A stretch of DNA of 64,000 nucleotides from Crocodylus rhombifer (GCA_038503035.1 JAVSML010001165.1:310001-374000), one strand, 5' to 3'. Shown: positions 45,601-56,769, counted from the first letter of the stretch. Program-made: numbers and translations. Notes: generated by a model not told the origin, from the sequence alone.

Positions 45601-48600
45601 TACATTATTAACTGTTTTGAGTTTTTCTCAGAGTCATTAGCTATTGACAGTCCACCCCATGCTTGGCCAACCTCCAGACTAGGATAAGTACGAGAAGCAT
45701 TCAATGGCCTTGAACTGCTCAAGGACTCCCCCATGTTAGACATAGCCGTAGCTGTCCGTTTAGGTAGAGGCAAAGCAGGTGCGGTCAGAACTGGGAGTCT
45801 GGAGTGAAGAAATAACATACCTTGATCAAGGATTCGGGAAGAGTCCCAAGTGTTATCATGGGGCCAGTCGCATAGGTAATTGTGGCTACTGGACCCAATG
45901 CAAAAAATACTTTGATTTTTTGAGCCAACTCTGGATTGGTTGAAAATGCTGTAAAACCTGAGAAGATACAAAAGATCTCTTAAGATAGCAAAGCTGAATC
46001 TGAAAGATCCCTGGTTTGTTCAAATGCTACACATAATATGAAAATCAAATGTTCATTCAAAATCCCAATTCAGATTACACTTGAAAAAAATTAAATTCCA
46101 GATGCTGTTCAGTTGGATTCTGATGGCCAAAAGTAAGCAAATTACTTTATATTTTCAAATCACTTGTTGAGACAGAGGAGTTGGAGTGAAGTTGTGGCTG
46201 TGATGGTCTAAGCAATATTGGATTATTATAAGTTTAGGAATTAGTCCAATAAAAGACATCAACAAAACAGTCCTTACTTCTTGAATTCATTGGAAGTTTC
46301 TTTTAACTTAGATTTTTGGTGCCTTCTGGATTTTTCCCTTAGAGATTCCCAAATCCAGTGCACTACTTTGGGGGTTTTATGCTGCTTAGTTTCCAAAGAC
46401 CAGTATAACTTTACAGTCATGTAAAACAATAGTATATATATTTTTGAGGCTTGGACTGAAGAACAGAATATAATTTTCTTCTAGACTAATTCAGACCATA
46501 TAATGCAACAAATGTTCACATACAAAACTAACAAAGCACTGAACCTAAACTCAAAAGGCATTCAAATATCAAGATAAAAATGAGTTAAGTTCCTTGATGA
46601 CTTACGATAGTCCCTCTATGGCGGTAAGAAGTTTGATAAGATTGATTTTAGTGGCTGTCAATTTATTTTAAAGTGGCAGCATTTTTCCCCATAAAAGCAT
46701 CAAAATTATGTTCTTCAAACCTCTCAAAAATCAGAAGGCTGGCTTACAATCATGAGATTTTAAGAATAATAATAGGCAATGACAAAGGCCTCCATATATT
46801 ACTAGAAGATAATGCGCTAGCCTAACATCCACCTTAGCATACCTATAGCTGTCCCTTCTGAATGGCCAACATAGTAGAGCTGCTTCTGTCCAGTTTTTTC
46901 CAGGATAAAGTATACTGCCGCTGGAAGATCATATTTACCCATTTCGTCAAAACTATAGGGAGAAAACCCAAAAAACTTATGTGAATAAATTCTAGTACAA
47001 TTGGCCACAATAACACACAGATTCCTTAGTTACGTGAAACAGAGACTGGTTGGTCATTATGTCAAGTCATGGGTTCTTTGTCTCCCTTCAAAGAGCAAGC
47101 ATCGCTAGTGTGTTTCAAATGTTTAGCATGTGTATGTGCTGCACCCAGTGGTATAGTGAGACACAAGATCTCTAGATAGATCTCCTAAAGGCTACTAGCT
47201 ATAAATAGGGGTCTTCCCTATACTGAAGCATATTAGCAACATGACTGGTAGGGGTGGATCAGCCTTAATCTGCAGTTCTGTCTCTGGGCATATTCAGTAT
47301 TTGGACTCTGCTGAGAGTGACAGAGTTTCAGCACAGCATCCTTCACTTGTCTCTGATAATTGAGCTCAGGGGAACTTTCTTCCTCATTTGCTGCACTGGC
47401 ATGGACTGACCATCTCACTTCATTCTCTCCATCTCCTATTGCTGTAGCCTTTCAGTTTTTCAGCCTCACCATCCCTGTCCATTGTGCTTTTTACCGCCTT
47501 TCACACCTCCATTACCTCTCTCTGCCATACCCCTTCCATTTATCCATAACCCTCCTTTCCTCCTGTAGCCATGCATAGGCCTGTGCAGCATGAGCTATGG
47601 GTGACAAACAGCACTATAACTTGAATCAAACATATGCTATCTAAAGCATAACCAAACTGCAGAGAAATCCAAAGCATAACCAAACTGCAGGGAAAATGTG
47701 GATGTCAGGCATGGCAATGTTCAGGGAACCTAAATCAAAGTTGGAGAAATATGACTGAACCACAAGCCAAGGGCCTCTATCATAAATACTCTGTATTACA
47801 ATTGCATTCTAAAGCATTAATAACTAAGGTCACCAAATGTATTAATAGTTATTTTGCTATAATATATATATTTTTGCTAGCATGTTTAAATGGTTATAGA
47901 TACAAAGGCAGCCTTGAGAATAGAAAGAGCAAAGCAGCCTTGAGAGGCTACAGGCCAGTTAACTGACCAAAGGCCAAAAGCCAAGCCATAAAGAAGACAA
48001 GTCTGTCCTTCTGCTATCTCAAAAATATAAATTTCAATTGATTAACAAGATCTTGATTGAAGTAATGATTACCAGATGATTAACAGACTGGGGCCAGACA
48101 CCTAAAAACAGATTTAGCTAAATTGATCCCTCAACCCCTTTCCCAGGGCCACTAATATCTGTTTCCATCAAGTTCCAAATTTCCAGTGAAACAAAAAAAT
48201 TAACCATCTATAAATAAACAATCTATAAATAGTGGGCTTGGAGCAAGCAACAAATTAGACCTTTCTCAAAGCTCAGAAAAAAACCCAACTCAGCAAGAAT
48301 CCCCAGGAAAGCAGAGATGGCTGGCCAGCAGACCTGTTCTTCCTGAATCCCAGGCAGCATAACCATTGTCTTTATTAGTACCAATAAATCTTTGCTATTA
48401 TGTATCCTAATAAATTTGTGACTGGTATGGTCTTACTGATCAATTAATCTTACCCTGGGCTAGGGACAGAAGTTGCATATAAACCAGTTTAAATGATCAG
48501 AAACTGGTTTAAATCTGTAACAGAACAGATGTTCAGTGCATTTAAACTGCTTTCAAAATGGCTGAAACTGGTTTAAGATAAACCTGATTGGATGTGGTAT

Positions 48601-51600
48601 CAGATTTAACTGATTTAGGTCAAAGCAGTTTCTGGACCTTCTGTCCCAGATGCCCTCCGGGTTTGAGTTAACTCATAGTCCCTCAGCATCCCAAGATGAT
48701 TTGCAGTCCTGGGCTGTGCTATCTCCTCCAGTGAGCAGGGTTTGTCCTATCTTTGTGCTCCACACCTGGAATACTGCCATTCCTCCAGGTGGCTGATAAG
48801 GCGGTGGAGGGGAGAAACCCACCCCTGTGGCCCAGCAGCAGACCCCCAACTGGGTTCTGCTGGGCAGAGGGTGGGGGAGGAAGGAACAAGACTCTCCAGC
48901 TGGATGCTGCTGTCCTGGGGAGGTGGAGCTTAGAGCCAGGAGCTGAGAGCCACACCCCCTACTCAGCCTCTGGTCTGGCTGAGGGTGAGGGGCAGGGAGA
49001 GAGAAGCCCACACCTGAGCTTGCCTCTGCCCCCAGAGCCAGGAGCCACACCCTCTTCTCAGCCTCCAGTTGGCTGTGGGGGGAGGAGAAGACTGCATTAG
49101 GGCTTGGCCTTGCCCCAGAGCTACGAGCCAGGAGCCACACCCCCTTCTTGGACATCCAGCTGGCTGGGAGGAGGGAGAAGCTTGCACTGGAGCTTGGCTC
49201 TGTCCTCCCAGAGCCCTGAGCTGGGATGAAGACCCCAGCTACACCCTTTTCTCTGCCTCCAGGTCTACCAAGCAGGGGGCATGCTTCCTGGCTCCGGAGC
49301 CAGAGCCTCTGCTGTGGGCTTCTCCATCCCCCTCCTCTCAGCTGGCTTGAAGGTTGAGAAGGGGTATGGCTCCTCGCTCTGGGGGCAGAGCCAAGCCCCT
49401 TTGTGGGCTTCTTCCCCCCTGCCTCGCTCACCCAGCCCCCTGTGTAGGGGGCATGGCTCCTGGCTCCCAGCTCTTGGGGGAGAGAGACAAGCTTTACCAC
49501 CCTGCCTTCATGGCCCCTCTCCCCTCAGTCGACCTGAAGGCTGTGAAGGGGGCATGGCTAGGGGACTCTAGCCCCGCACCCAGTTCTGTGGGGAGGAGCC
49601 GAGCGCTATTGTAAGTTCCCCCCCATCCAGCCTGAAGGCTGATGAGTGGGCATGGTTCCTGGCTCCCAACTCTGGGGGAGGAGCCAAGCCCTTGTAAGAG
49701 CTTTCTTCCCCCTCACCCAACCAGCCGGAGGCTGAGAAGGGGGTGCGGCTGGGGGACTCCAGCCCTGCTCTCAGCTTTGGAACAGGAGCTAAGTCCCCTG
49801 CTGTGGCTTCCCTTTGCCCCCTTCTCTCAGCCTGCCCTAGGCTGAGAAGGGTGCATGACTCCTGGCTCAGGGGTCGGAGGCAAGCCCAAGTGCAGGCTTC
49901 CCTCCTCTGCTGGGAATATGAGAAGGGGGCATGGCTAGGAGACTCTAGCTCTACTCCCAGGTGGGGTGGGTCAGAGTAAACCCCCCAATTCTGCCTTCCC
50001 CTTCCTTACTTCCCAGGCTGCTCCTGGCTGGGGGTCTGGTGCTGAGCTGGCAGGATGAGTTCTTTCCTCCCACCCTTTGGTCAGCTGGCCAGGAAGCTGA
50101 AGAAGGGGAATGGCTTGGGGAATCAGAGGGCTCCCAGTTCTCCACAGTGGCCAGCAGGCTGGGAAGCATGCTCCAGCACCCCACAGCTATTGTTATGGGC
50201 CACTGCCAGGGTCTGGCTGCCTTTTATGTTGAAAAGTGAACATCAGTTTACTTGCTTATCGGTTCAATCTATGCAGATGAAAGAAACCTGCAAAGATGGA
50301 ATCTGTTCAGCCTTGGGCTTTTCACTGTCTGTATTTAGCGCTAATCACAAGTCCATTCAAAATGTAACACTCCCATAATCCCTTACCAGATTCCAGCCCC
50401 AGTGAGTAAGGGGCTTTCCACTGAGGCTTTCATCTCCCTATTTTTGTAGGCCACTTTCATCCTTCAGTCAATACCAGTCTAGGTAGCAGTGAACTAGAAA
50501 ACTGAAGGTGAAAGGTTCCCCCATCCTGCTGTTATTATAAATCTCTCAGAAATGGTCATTTTCAAAATTTCAGTCATTCAGTGTACCTGAACCTCCAGAA
50601 CTCTTGCTGGCTGGGTTTAAGAGTCTTGTGGTTTGAAGACCAGGTGTTCCCTCTGCTGTTTCCTAACCAAACGTCATAGCCAGCATCTGCTAGGATGAAG
50701 CCCAGGCTGTTATTAGGCAGGTTAGAAATCCAGTGGGTTGCATCTCCTAGGAGAGGGTGCTGCAAAAACACCACCGGCCTTTTTCCTGGAAAGGAAGAAG
50801 GTTTTATTGGCATTGAGCAATGACTACAGTATAGCTTCAGTCTTCATTCCCAGGTTTGTCCTTCTAGTGCTGAGATTTCCTGCCTTTGTTGCTTCTCCTT
50901 CACACCCTGCCTTGTTCTGCCTGCTGGGGTTTTTAATTTTGAGCAAGCCCTGCCCTTAGCTGCAGCCTATCACTCTAGGTAGCTGCTTTCTTTTATGAGA
51001 GTTGGCCACCCTGCTACATACATCCCTCATCAAACATGAAGTCTTACTCTTCTGAATTTAACACTCTTCCCTGTTGCCCTTCATAGAAAAAGTTTGCTTT
51101 CATATGTGCAGCCCAAGTCCATGGCAGCTGACCTGACCTGATGAAGGATGTCTTGCATTTGAAAGCTTGTGTACTCTATCCCAACTATACAGGTGGTCCA
51201 ATAAAAGATATCATCCTAAGAAATCCTTCCCTCTTGCATGTGATGCAACATTTTTAAGAAGTGAAGACTTCAATTGATGGCAAGTCACGTAGCTTACATC
51301 AAAGCAAGAATTAGAAATGCAAAAAATGATTCCAGGGAACTATGGAACCAGGCCAACCTTACCTGTTTTTAGGATTCAATAAGGAATCAAAATTCAGGTG
51401 TGAATGCAAGTATGTGATATATGTAGGCATCTACCTAAATTTCATGGTGACTTACCAATTTTTGTGGGTTGATCACAACATAAAATTCTCATTCTGTGGT
51501 CATACTGATGAAGCCCACCCCTTGGCACTGACTGATGGAGAGTCCCTGGTGGAGGTGAGGGGAAGAGGGGGGGATGAGGGCCCAGCCACCATCTAGACTG

Positions 51601-53572
51601 TTGGCTGCTCTTCATGCTGCCTTGCAAGCAAGTGCCTTTCCCTCCCAGCAGCAAGGTCTGCTAGCTCCCAGCGTTTTTCTTTTTGTTCTTTTTTTTTTAA
51701 TTTCATGGATTTTATAGACAATCCCAGATTTCGTGATTTCCACGAAATCCAGGAAGCTGCAAATGAAGTAGATCCCTAGATATCTGAAGCTGTGCATACA
51801 TAAGTGCAAGCCCAAATTCATCCCATCAAAGCTTTCTTCCTTCAGACAAAAATCTTACCTTTGTTCCCACTGTTCTTTCCACCAGGAATTCTGTTAATAC
51901 TAAGGATATAACCATCTTCGGTCACAACTTCATGCTCCTCACCAGGGTATCCATGATACCTAATAATTTCACTCTGCAGGAAGCCAAATGAAGGCCAGGT
52001 TAGATAAATCTAGTTTTCACATTGTCTGAATTGTTAGGCAAGGATCCTAGTCGACAGGTTTAGGCAAACTGCTCCTCAGTGTAAAATCTGAGGAAAGCCA
52101 GAAAGAAGAAGGCACTTTTGCACTCATCTGTTCTGTGAAGCTGCAGGCCTCTGATTCAAATGCTTGGTGTTCTAACTTACAGGTTCTGGAAACTATCACA
52201 TAATAATCACTACAGCATATAGCCACGACTATGCCTCCTCCTCTTCAGCCAAGACCTGACAAATGTTATAACTCAGGGGTCAGGAAAGGAAGGGGCTGAA
52301 AAATTCCCTATTATCAGCATTTTTTCAATCTAATCTTAATCTCAAGTAATGCCATCATAGTTGCATGTGTGGAGTATATGCTGATAAACTCTATCATCAA
52401 GGTAGTCAATAATACTATGAGATACTTAGTAGCCAGTTTCTTTTAAAAGATACACCAAAACTACTGTTAAAAAACTTCCTCTTCAATATAAAGATACCGT
52501 TTTAATCAGGTAGTAGGTGTGCAGAAGCTAATCATAGCCCTCCCCCTAACAAAAGAAGTAAGAACTATTTGCCCCAGATACTAGGAAGTGTATCTTTAAG
52601 TGACTATGATTGAGGAGGCTTCCTTAAAACAACTGCAAAACAACATGAGCTGAGACAACAGTTGATCATAAAACGACTGATTACTCAGCCTAACATATTT
52701 ACAGAGCTCCTGCTTTCCCTAGGAAGAATTAAGAAACAATTCAGAGAGCAGCATAACAGGCAGAATAGCTGCATAGTAGGAAACCTCCTTTCTAGGAGAG
52801 AAGTCTCTGCTTAGCTGAGAAGCCATGTTGTTGGTACACAGGAAGAGTTTAAATAACTCTAGACTTGAAAATGCTGTCCAACAACTCTATTAGGAAAATA
52901 TGTCTGTTTGGCAGTTAAAATCTTTCTGGCAAAGTGTAAATGCCCTACTAAGCCAAGTGCAACAGGCAACTTAGGGTTCATTATTTAATCCCCTTCTCAA
53001 TCCTTTGGCCTATGGCTTAAAATACTGTTTGCTGATAAGCATAGCAGAACTCCTATTGATTTCATACTTTAGGTGCTATGTCAATAGTCTCATAGAGCTG
53101 GGGATAGTATTCAGTAATCCCAGCTTCCAAAGCAACTTCCAAAGGCAAGATTCTAGGACTGTTTGACTAGCACCAAAAAAGTACTTTTTACATGGTGTAC
53201 TATATGGAAGGCATAACTACTATCTGCACAATTGTAGCTGGTATTTGTTGTGATATAAACTCTAGTAAAGTTAATTTGGTGTGTCTGTTCAGAAACACAG
53301 AGTGAAAATGCAGGACCACGGGATTTATTAAAAGGTATCTCCCCTAAGCCATCCAGAGCTGTTCACTCTAAAAAAATATAGAACTATTAATAATTGGGAA
53401 CATCCTGTAAAAAATAGAAGGAGAAAATTTCGTCACTTACAACATTCATAAAACATTCTGGATCCAACCTGTTTCTTTTAAAAATGTCTTCTGAATTCAT
53501 AGAGGTTGATTTTCGAAATTCTTCAGAAAATAAAATTCCTTGGAACCAAACTAACGTTGTGACTATCCACAT
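36451..53572 (-). CDS. Acid lipase (LIPA/LIPF/LIPK/LIPM family), nine coding exons, intact
   Basis: A serine hydrolase that cleaves triglycerides or cholesteryl esters; family members act in lysosomes or are secreted. Minus-strand exons: 53441-53572, 51859-51973, 50587-50785, 46843-46952, 45821-45957, 43445-43585, 41415-41486, 38786-38857, 36451-36684. All introns are GT-AG, phases agree, and the product is 403 residues (human LIPA 399). I start at the Met of '[15 protein letters not shown]', a plausible signal peptide; an acceptor-like AG just upstream (exon edge about 53601) makes the earlier Met at 53626 unlikely. Nucleophile GHSEG (Ser180), Asp349 in GGHD, and His378 in EWEHLDF are present. 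The oxyanion motif is QHPLL, not QHGLL. Four N-glycosylation sequons (N43, N107, N277, N325) fit a secretory protein. The exact orthologue is unclear: segments resemble LIPK, LIPF and LIPM by turns. Confidence 0.92.
36685..38140. other. Intron 8 of the lipase, first part
   Basis: AT-rich; the part from about 37910 is homologous to the unit 1 intron. No other element is recognised before the hAT insertion. Confidence 0.5.
38141..38633. mobile_element. hAT-type element in intron 8, 493 bp
   Basis: Ends cagtggtgtccc ... ggccacccccta-like inverted termini (right end 'ctggccacccctA'), with exact 8-bp duplication TTGTAAAG at 38133-38140 and 38634-38641. Unit 1 keeps the empty site near 9280. No transposase frame. 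Confidence 0.85.
38786..38857 (-). CDS. Lipase exon 8
   Basis: 72 bp, phase 0 to 0, acceptor aacag, donor gtagga. Encodes '[20 protein letters not shown]'; relatives have 'FDWGS' or 'YDWGS' where this has 'YDYAS'. Its relic is at 9427-9455. Confidence 0.88.
39708..39930 (+). mobile_element. hAT (Charlie-like) terminal fragment
   Basis: CAGGGGTGGGCAATTATTTTG is a classical Charlie-type hAT terminus, followed by a 'ggaaggccact' block. I could not find the opposite terminus or the target duplication, so this is probably one end only. Confidence 0.45.
40070..40185 (+). repeat. GT/GGGT-rich low-complexity tract
   Basis: Irregular runs of 'gggtgtgtatggt' and 'gtatgtgtatg'. A simple-sequence tract next to the hairpin. 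Confidence 0.7.
40215..40321. repeat. Long near-perfect hairpin (53-bp arms)
   Basis: Arm 40215-40267 (ctgtcctctattgat...tttttctctt) is followed after about one base by its inverted copy at 40269-40321, roughly 85-90% complementary. It fits a foldback MITE or a template for a long hairpin RNA. In a lipase intron, antisense or sense transcription would fold equally. Confidence 0.8.
41415..41486 (-). CDS. Lipase exon 7
   Basis: 72 bp, phase 0 to 0, acceptor ttttag, donor gtatta. Encodes '[20 protein letters not shown]', the conserved block usually '[14 protein letters not shown]'. Its relic is at 22416-22487. Confidence 0.9.
41487..43444. other. Intron 6 of the lipase
   Basis: Mostly unique AT-rich DNA. 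A purine/G-rich patch at 42440-42620 ('ggcaggcacaggcatgg'-like units) has shadow reading frames on both strands and looks like degenerate simple sequence. Confidence 0.5.
43445..43585 (-). CDS. Lipase exon 6 (cap region)
   Basis: 141 bp, phase 0 to 0, two codons shorter than human LIPA. Encodes '[19 protein letters not shown]' and the cysteine pair C254 and C261 ('LCTFLSKFC'). The spacing is 7 residues where LIPA has 9. Confidence 0.85.
44560..45242. mobile_element. hAT-type element in intron 5, 683 bp
   Basis: Ends taggagtgtgcgaa ... ttctcacagcccta, inverted. Flanks atcttcat (44552-44559) and attttcat (45243-45250) match at 7 of 8. The interior (gattcagattc motifs, 'cattgcgatgctgggg', 'aagtggaccggaag') is shared with the 29954 element, in a related arrangement. 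Confidence 0.8.
45821..45957 (-). CDS. Lipase exon 5
   Basis: 137 bp, the same length as the matching human LIPA exon, phase 1 to 0. Encodes '[20 protein letters not shown]' and ends '...LPESLIK' before gtatgt. Its relic is at 24426-24481. Confidence 0.9.
45958..46842. other. Intron 4 of the lipase
   Basis: AT-rich. A short copy of the dispersed 'tccaataaaagacatc' repeat lies at 46235-46262. Nothing else is recognised. Confidence 0.5.
46843..46952 (-). CDS. Lipase exon 4 (catalytic serine)
   Basis: 110 bp, phase 2 to 1. Encodes '[20 protein letters not shown]' and then '[11 protein letters not shown]' with Ser180. Family members usually have GHSQG; the Glu is a mild change outside the catalytic set. 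Confidence 0.9.
46953..48465. other. Intron 3 of the lipase, first part
   Basis: A pyrimidine-rich stretch lies at 47400-47570. A short tandem duplication ('aaagcataaccaaactgcag' repeated near 47645 and 47680) is also present. No exon is recognised. Confidence 0.5.
48466..50250. mobile_element. Transposon-like element carrying an orientation-switching minisatellite
   Basis: The left end 'ctagggacagaagttgc' and the 'aaaccagtttaaatgatcag' zone match the complement of the right end of the 3660-4460 insertion. The core, about 48830-50170, is a degenerate minisatellite with units of roughly 90-115 bp. Before about 49260 units read 'gagccaggagccacacccyc' then 'cttctcagcctcc'. After it they read the complement, 'gaagggggcatggctcc'. 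I could not identify the right terminus. Confidence 0.55.
50587..50785 (-). CDS. Lipase exon 3 (oxyanion-hole motif)
   Basis: 199 bp, phase 1 to 2. Encodes '[13 protein letters not shown]' (residues 85-97) and '[14 protein letters not shown]'. The His-Pro codons (CAC CCT) replace the near-invariant His-Gly. Donor gtacac is acceptable but not strong. Confidence 0.9.
50786..51858. other. Intron 2 of the lipase
   Basis: Holds a sense-strand dispersed repeat at 51127-51220 ('ctgatgaaggatgtc...ggtccaataaaagatatc') and a T-run plus 'ttcgtgatttccacgaaat' palindrome at 51690-51780. Otherwise ordinary. Confidence 0.5.
51127..51220 (+). repeat. Dispersed repeat ending in 'ccaataaaagatatc'
   Basis: 'ctgatgaaggatgtcttgc', 'gaaagcttgtgtactctatc' and 'ggtccaataaaagatatc' form one conserved unit. 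Antisense copies occur at 1629-1745, 32620-32725 and 40385-40440, and a short sense piece at 46235. I recognise this as a common reptile interspersed repeat but cannot name the family with confidence. Confidence 0.6.
51859..51973 (-). CDS. Lipase exon 2
   Basis: 115 bp, acceptor ctgcag, donor gtaag, phase 0 to 1. Encodes '[20 protein letters not shown]', the N-terminal block strongly conserved in the family, followed by '[12 protein letters not shown]'. Confidence 0.9.
51974..53440. other. Intron 1 of the lipase
   Basis: AT-rich, apparently unique DNA. No exon, tail or inverted repeat was noticed. Confidence 0.5.
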
Positions 53573-53601
53573 CCTGGGCCTGTGTGAAGCAAGGATTATC
53601 T
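53441..53601 (-). CDS. Lipase exon 1 (start codon, signal peptide)
   Basis: Coding from 53572 to 53441 (44 codons), ending '...DPECFMNV' in phase 0 before gtaagt. The stretch 53573-53601 is probable 5' UTR after a pyrimidine-rich 'ttaattacag'. A hydrophobic run at residues 2-15 is the likely signal peptide. A further noncoding first exon upstream is usual in the family but not identified. Confidence 0.8.
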
Positions 53602-55679
53602 CTGTAATTAAGAATGCTATAAGCATATATTGTGTAGTCCTGCTTTATACAAGTGCTGTTACTTCATTTTATAACAACAAAGGACAAGGAGTCCAGAGAA
53701 AGGAAACAAAGGAGTCCAGACATCTTTCTGCTTCCTTGACATCAGATAGAAATGAACAACGGCATGCAGAACCATAGCTTGAGCTGAGGCGTGGTAAAAG
53801 GGATATGATGTTCAAGAAGTACAGAGTTCACTTTGGGAAAGTGGCAATACCTATGATTATATCCTTGCCTAGAGTACTTAGATTGTCAGGGTGATGAGCA
53901 GTGTGACTCCTGCTTACAGTCCTAGACACCAAAGTAGTAAAAAGGATTGCAAAGAATTTTTTTCATCTTGCTTTAAAGCACTGTCCCTTCCTCTGAGAAT
54001 GAGCCCAACATACTCATAGTAATGCATGCCTTTGTCAAAGAAGTCTATGCAATATGTTGTGTGAACTGAATGTAATGCACTGTAATGCATGACAGCAGGG
54101 GGAGCAGCTCTGCTTGCTGGATTTGGACTTCAACTCTCAGGAGTCCCCAGGGGGAACAGACTTGCAGAACTGTGCTGACTGCATGTAGACTATAACCTCC
54201 AGAGACAGTAGGGGCAGGGAGATAAAGGGAGAGGAAGCAGGAACTGCAGCAGGGTGTGGGACTCAGCAGCAGAGCATGGAATGCAGCAGCAGAGTGAAAC
54301 ACGGCTAGACATCCTGGAGGAGTGACAGAGCTGGGACTGCAGACTGTAGCCGCAGGACTCAGAGGAAGAAGTGTGTGCTGATGGCAATTGAACACTCAGA
54401 ATCAGAGGCTGGTCTGCAGTACCTCCAAGGTGTGGGAGGGTTTAAGGTTTCATGAGTGTATATGCCATAGCAGTAGTTCTTACCACCTGTTCTTGAGAGA
54501 ATTCACCACAGTATTACTGCTTATTACCTGTTAATGTATATACCTTAACATTAATGTTTATTTACCTGTGGCTGTTCCTTTCTTCTTAGCACATTGCTTT
54601 GTGACACTAACTCCTAGCATTTTCTACATAAAAATGGGAGCTTTCCTTTTCAGCTTCCTGTGCCAGTTCCTGGGGTTTGATACAACAAAAGCAATTCTTT
54701 TCAAGCTTATTTCACTTGCAGATCCTTCAAAAAAATTGAATGGAGGTGCAGACACCATTGAATTGTAAGTGTGGGTACTAACATACTTTTGATTGATCAT
54801 ACTTATCTTTCAAGGACCCTTTAGACAAATCTGCAGATCCCCAGGTGTCCACAGACTACAGGATGAAAACCACTGAGCTTGACTATCCAATCATTCTTTC
54901 TTGGGCTGACAGATCACAGAGAAGCTTTCTTATGCATGAGTGATACTAATAAAAATGGTACATAAACACCAAGATGAAACAAACAACAGACTCACGTTGA
55001 AATCCATGAGTTACTTTTCAGAGAACCCACCGAGCAAGAACGTCTCTATTATCAAGAACATCATCCTTTGCATGTCTCAGAAATGATCTTTAACAGTAAG
55101 GCTAAAACGTGGTTATAACTAAATTTATACTTTCTGGCAGATATCAGATTGGAAGACCAGATTGGCAGAGTACACTATAGTAGTAAAATAAAAAACCCCC
55201 CAGGATTTGTCTCCTAAATCAGCAGCCTCAAGTGAAGACAATACATGTCATCATATACCACAATGACTTGTGAATTGTTGCTACTCCCAGCTTATTAATA
55301 CAGGTTGTTGCATCAGGGCTTATTATAGTTTGAGATTGTTAAAGTCCCTTCAATCTTTCCTAGAATACTCTTAAAGGATTAGCCTGTGACATTTACTATT
55401 TTTTGCATAATGGTTTGAAAATCATTTTCAAAACTGAAATTGTTGATCAATACAATTTTTTGGAGAAGATTTTCCTATTGGTCAAAAAGGCATTTTCCAC
55501 TGATAAAAGAATAGAAGGAGAATGTTTGACCTGCTCTCACATCCAACAGTTTCAGTGCTGCCAAGCTCAGTCATTCAGAAATAATTCTATCACAGCAACA
55601 TAAGATACTTCTAAATATTAAGAGCCAAAGACATTATCAGAAGTGTAAATAAGGCATTTTCAAAGCGGGACTTTCCATC
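53602..55679. other. Upstream region of the lipase
   Basis: The promoter should lie here or further out, but I cannot point to a TATA box or first exon. A repeat-like patch at 54050-54420 carries 'gacttcaactctcaggagtcc' and 'actgcagactgtagccgcag', typical of 'tacaactcccag' DNA elements. Confidence 0.4.
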
Positions 55680-56230
55680 CTTTCAACTCCTCGTGGCTGA
55701 TGTCTTCCACCAAAGAGGAAAAACAAAATCTATTAGCATATTTCCCTATTGGCCATTATCAGACATGCTGACCCTCTGTTCAGCACAGCTTTCCCTACTG
55801 CTGTCACTAGTACAAAGAGATTTGTATGAAATCATATATACTACTTTGCAGTGTAGATGAACCTTAATTACTTAAGTATTTTTAATTCTCATGAAAAAAC
55901 CAGAAGAGAAGAGGAAGATGACTCCTTTATTCTCTCTCAGCCTTTTCAAGAAACTCATTCATTCACACATATACCCTTTTCCCCAAAGACACTTCTTAAC
56001 AATCAGAGTGGTACAGACAACCACAAAAGGAATAGTAATAAGATTATAAAGAAACAGGAATGAATTCACTGAAAGTTTTCTTATTTATAAACAGACACAA
56101 AAATAAAGAAATTGTGAATTCACACACACTCACATATTGCTTCTGTTATCTTGGTTTTCCCTTCCGTTTGTTGTTCCCAGACTAACTGACTGGCTCAGTC
56201 TGTGAATTGATGTGAACTGGTAACAAGTAA
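55680..56230. repeat. Segmental duplication block A, unit 3
   Basis: 'gtggctgatgtcttcca', 'ttagcatatttccctatt', 'tgctgaccctctgttcagca', 'ttattctctctc' and 'aaagaaattgtgaattcaca' align with unit 2 (28530-29700) and unit 1 (850-1240). This implies a third lipase unit on the high-coordinate side. It is uninterrupted where unit 2 has the solo LTR. Confidence 0.65.
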
Positions 56231-56769
56231 TCAAAAGGAACTAGTCTAAGAGCAGCAGTACGTATTCTGCACGTGTTGCCAGCCTGCACAGCAGGGCATG
56301 CCTATGCCCATATTAGATAGGAAATAAAAAGTAAAAACAAAAAAAAAATAAAGGAAGAAGTATCTTTTTTTCCTATGTCCCTATTAAAAATAGAACATCC
56401 TGTTCTCTATTATGTCCTCTTCTTCTCTGTCTGTCTGCTTAGTAAGAAACAACAAGTTCTAATCAAATCAAGCAACAGTTGATGTTGTCTCAGAAGCACA
56501 TATTATATTATATTTTTGAAAGTATCCTATGGAATAAAAGTAGTAAAATAAGCAAATACAGAAAGGTAAAAAGGTGGCTCCATTCGACTTAGTACATGAA
56601 AGGTAAAACTCCCAGTGACTTCAGTGAGGCCAGGACTTCACACCTGGTATTAAGGAAATAATGTACAGAAACGGTTTGTGAAGGCAATCTATAATATAGA
56701 CCTTTTTAAACCATAGGGTAGTTAGAATCATCTATTATTTTAAGTAACCAAGTATTGGGATTATGTTAC

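Noticed and set aside
48673..49500. 275-codon minus-strand frame
   Set aside because: It translates the intronic minisatellite; the repetitive peptide tracks the repeat unit and the antisense frames are equally open.
53573..53626. Upstream in-frame Met as start of the lipase
   Set aside because: An acceptor-like 'ttaattacag' lies between it and the MWIV start, so this Met is probably intronic; MWIV also gives a normal signal peptide. LIPM-type N-terminal extensions leave a small doubt.
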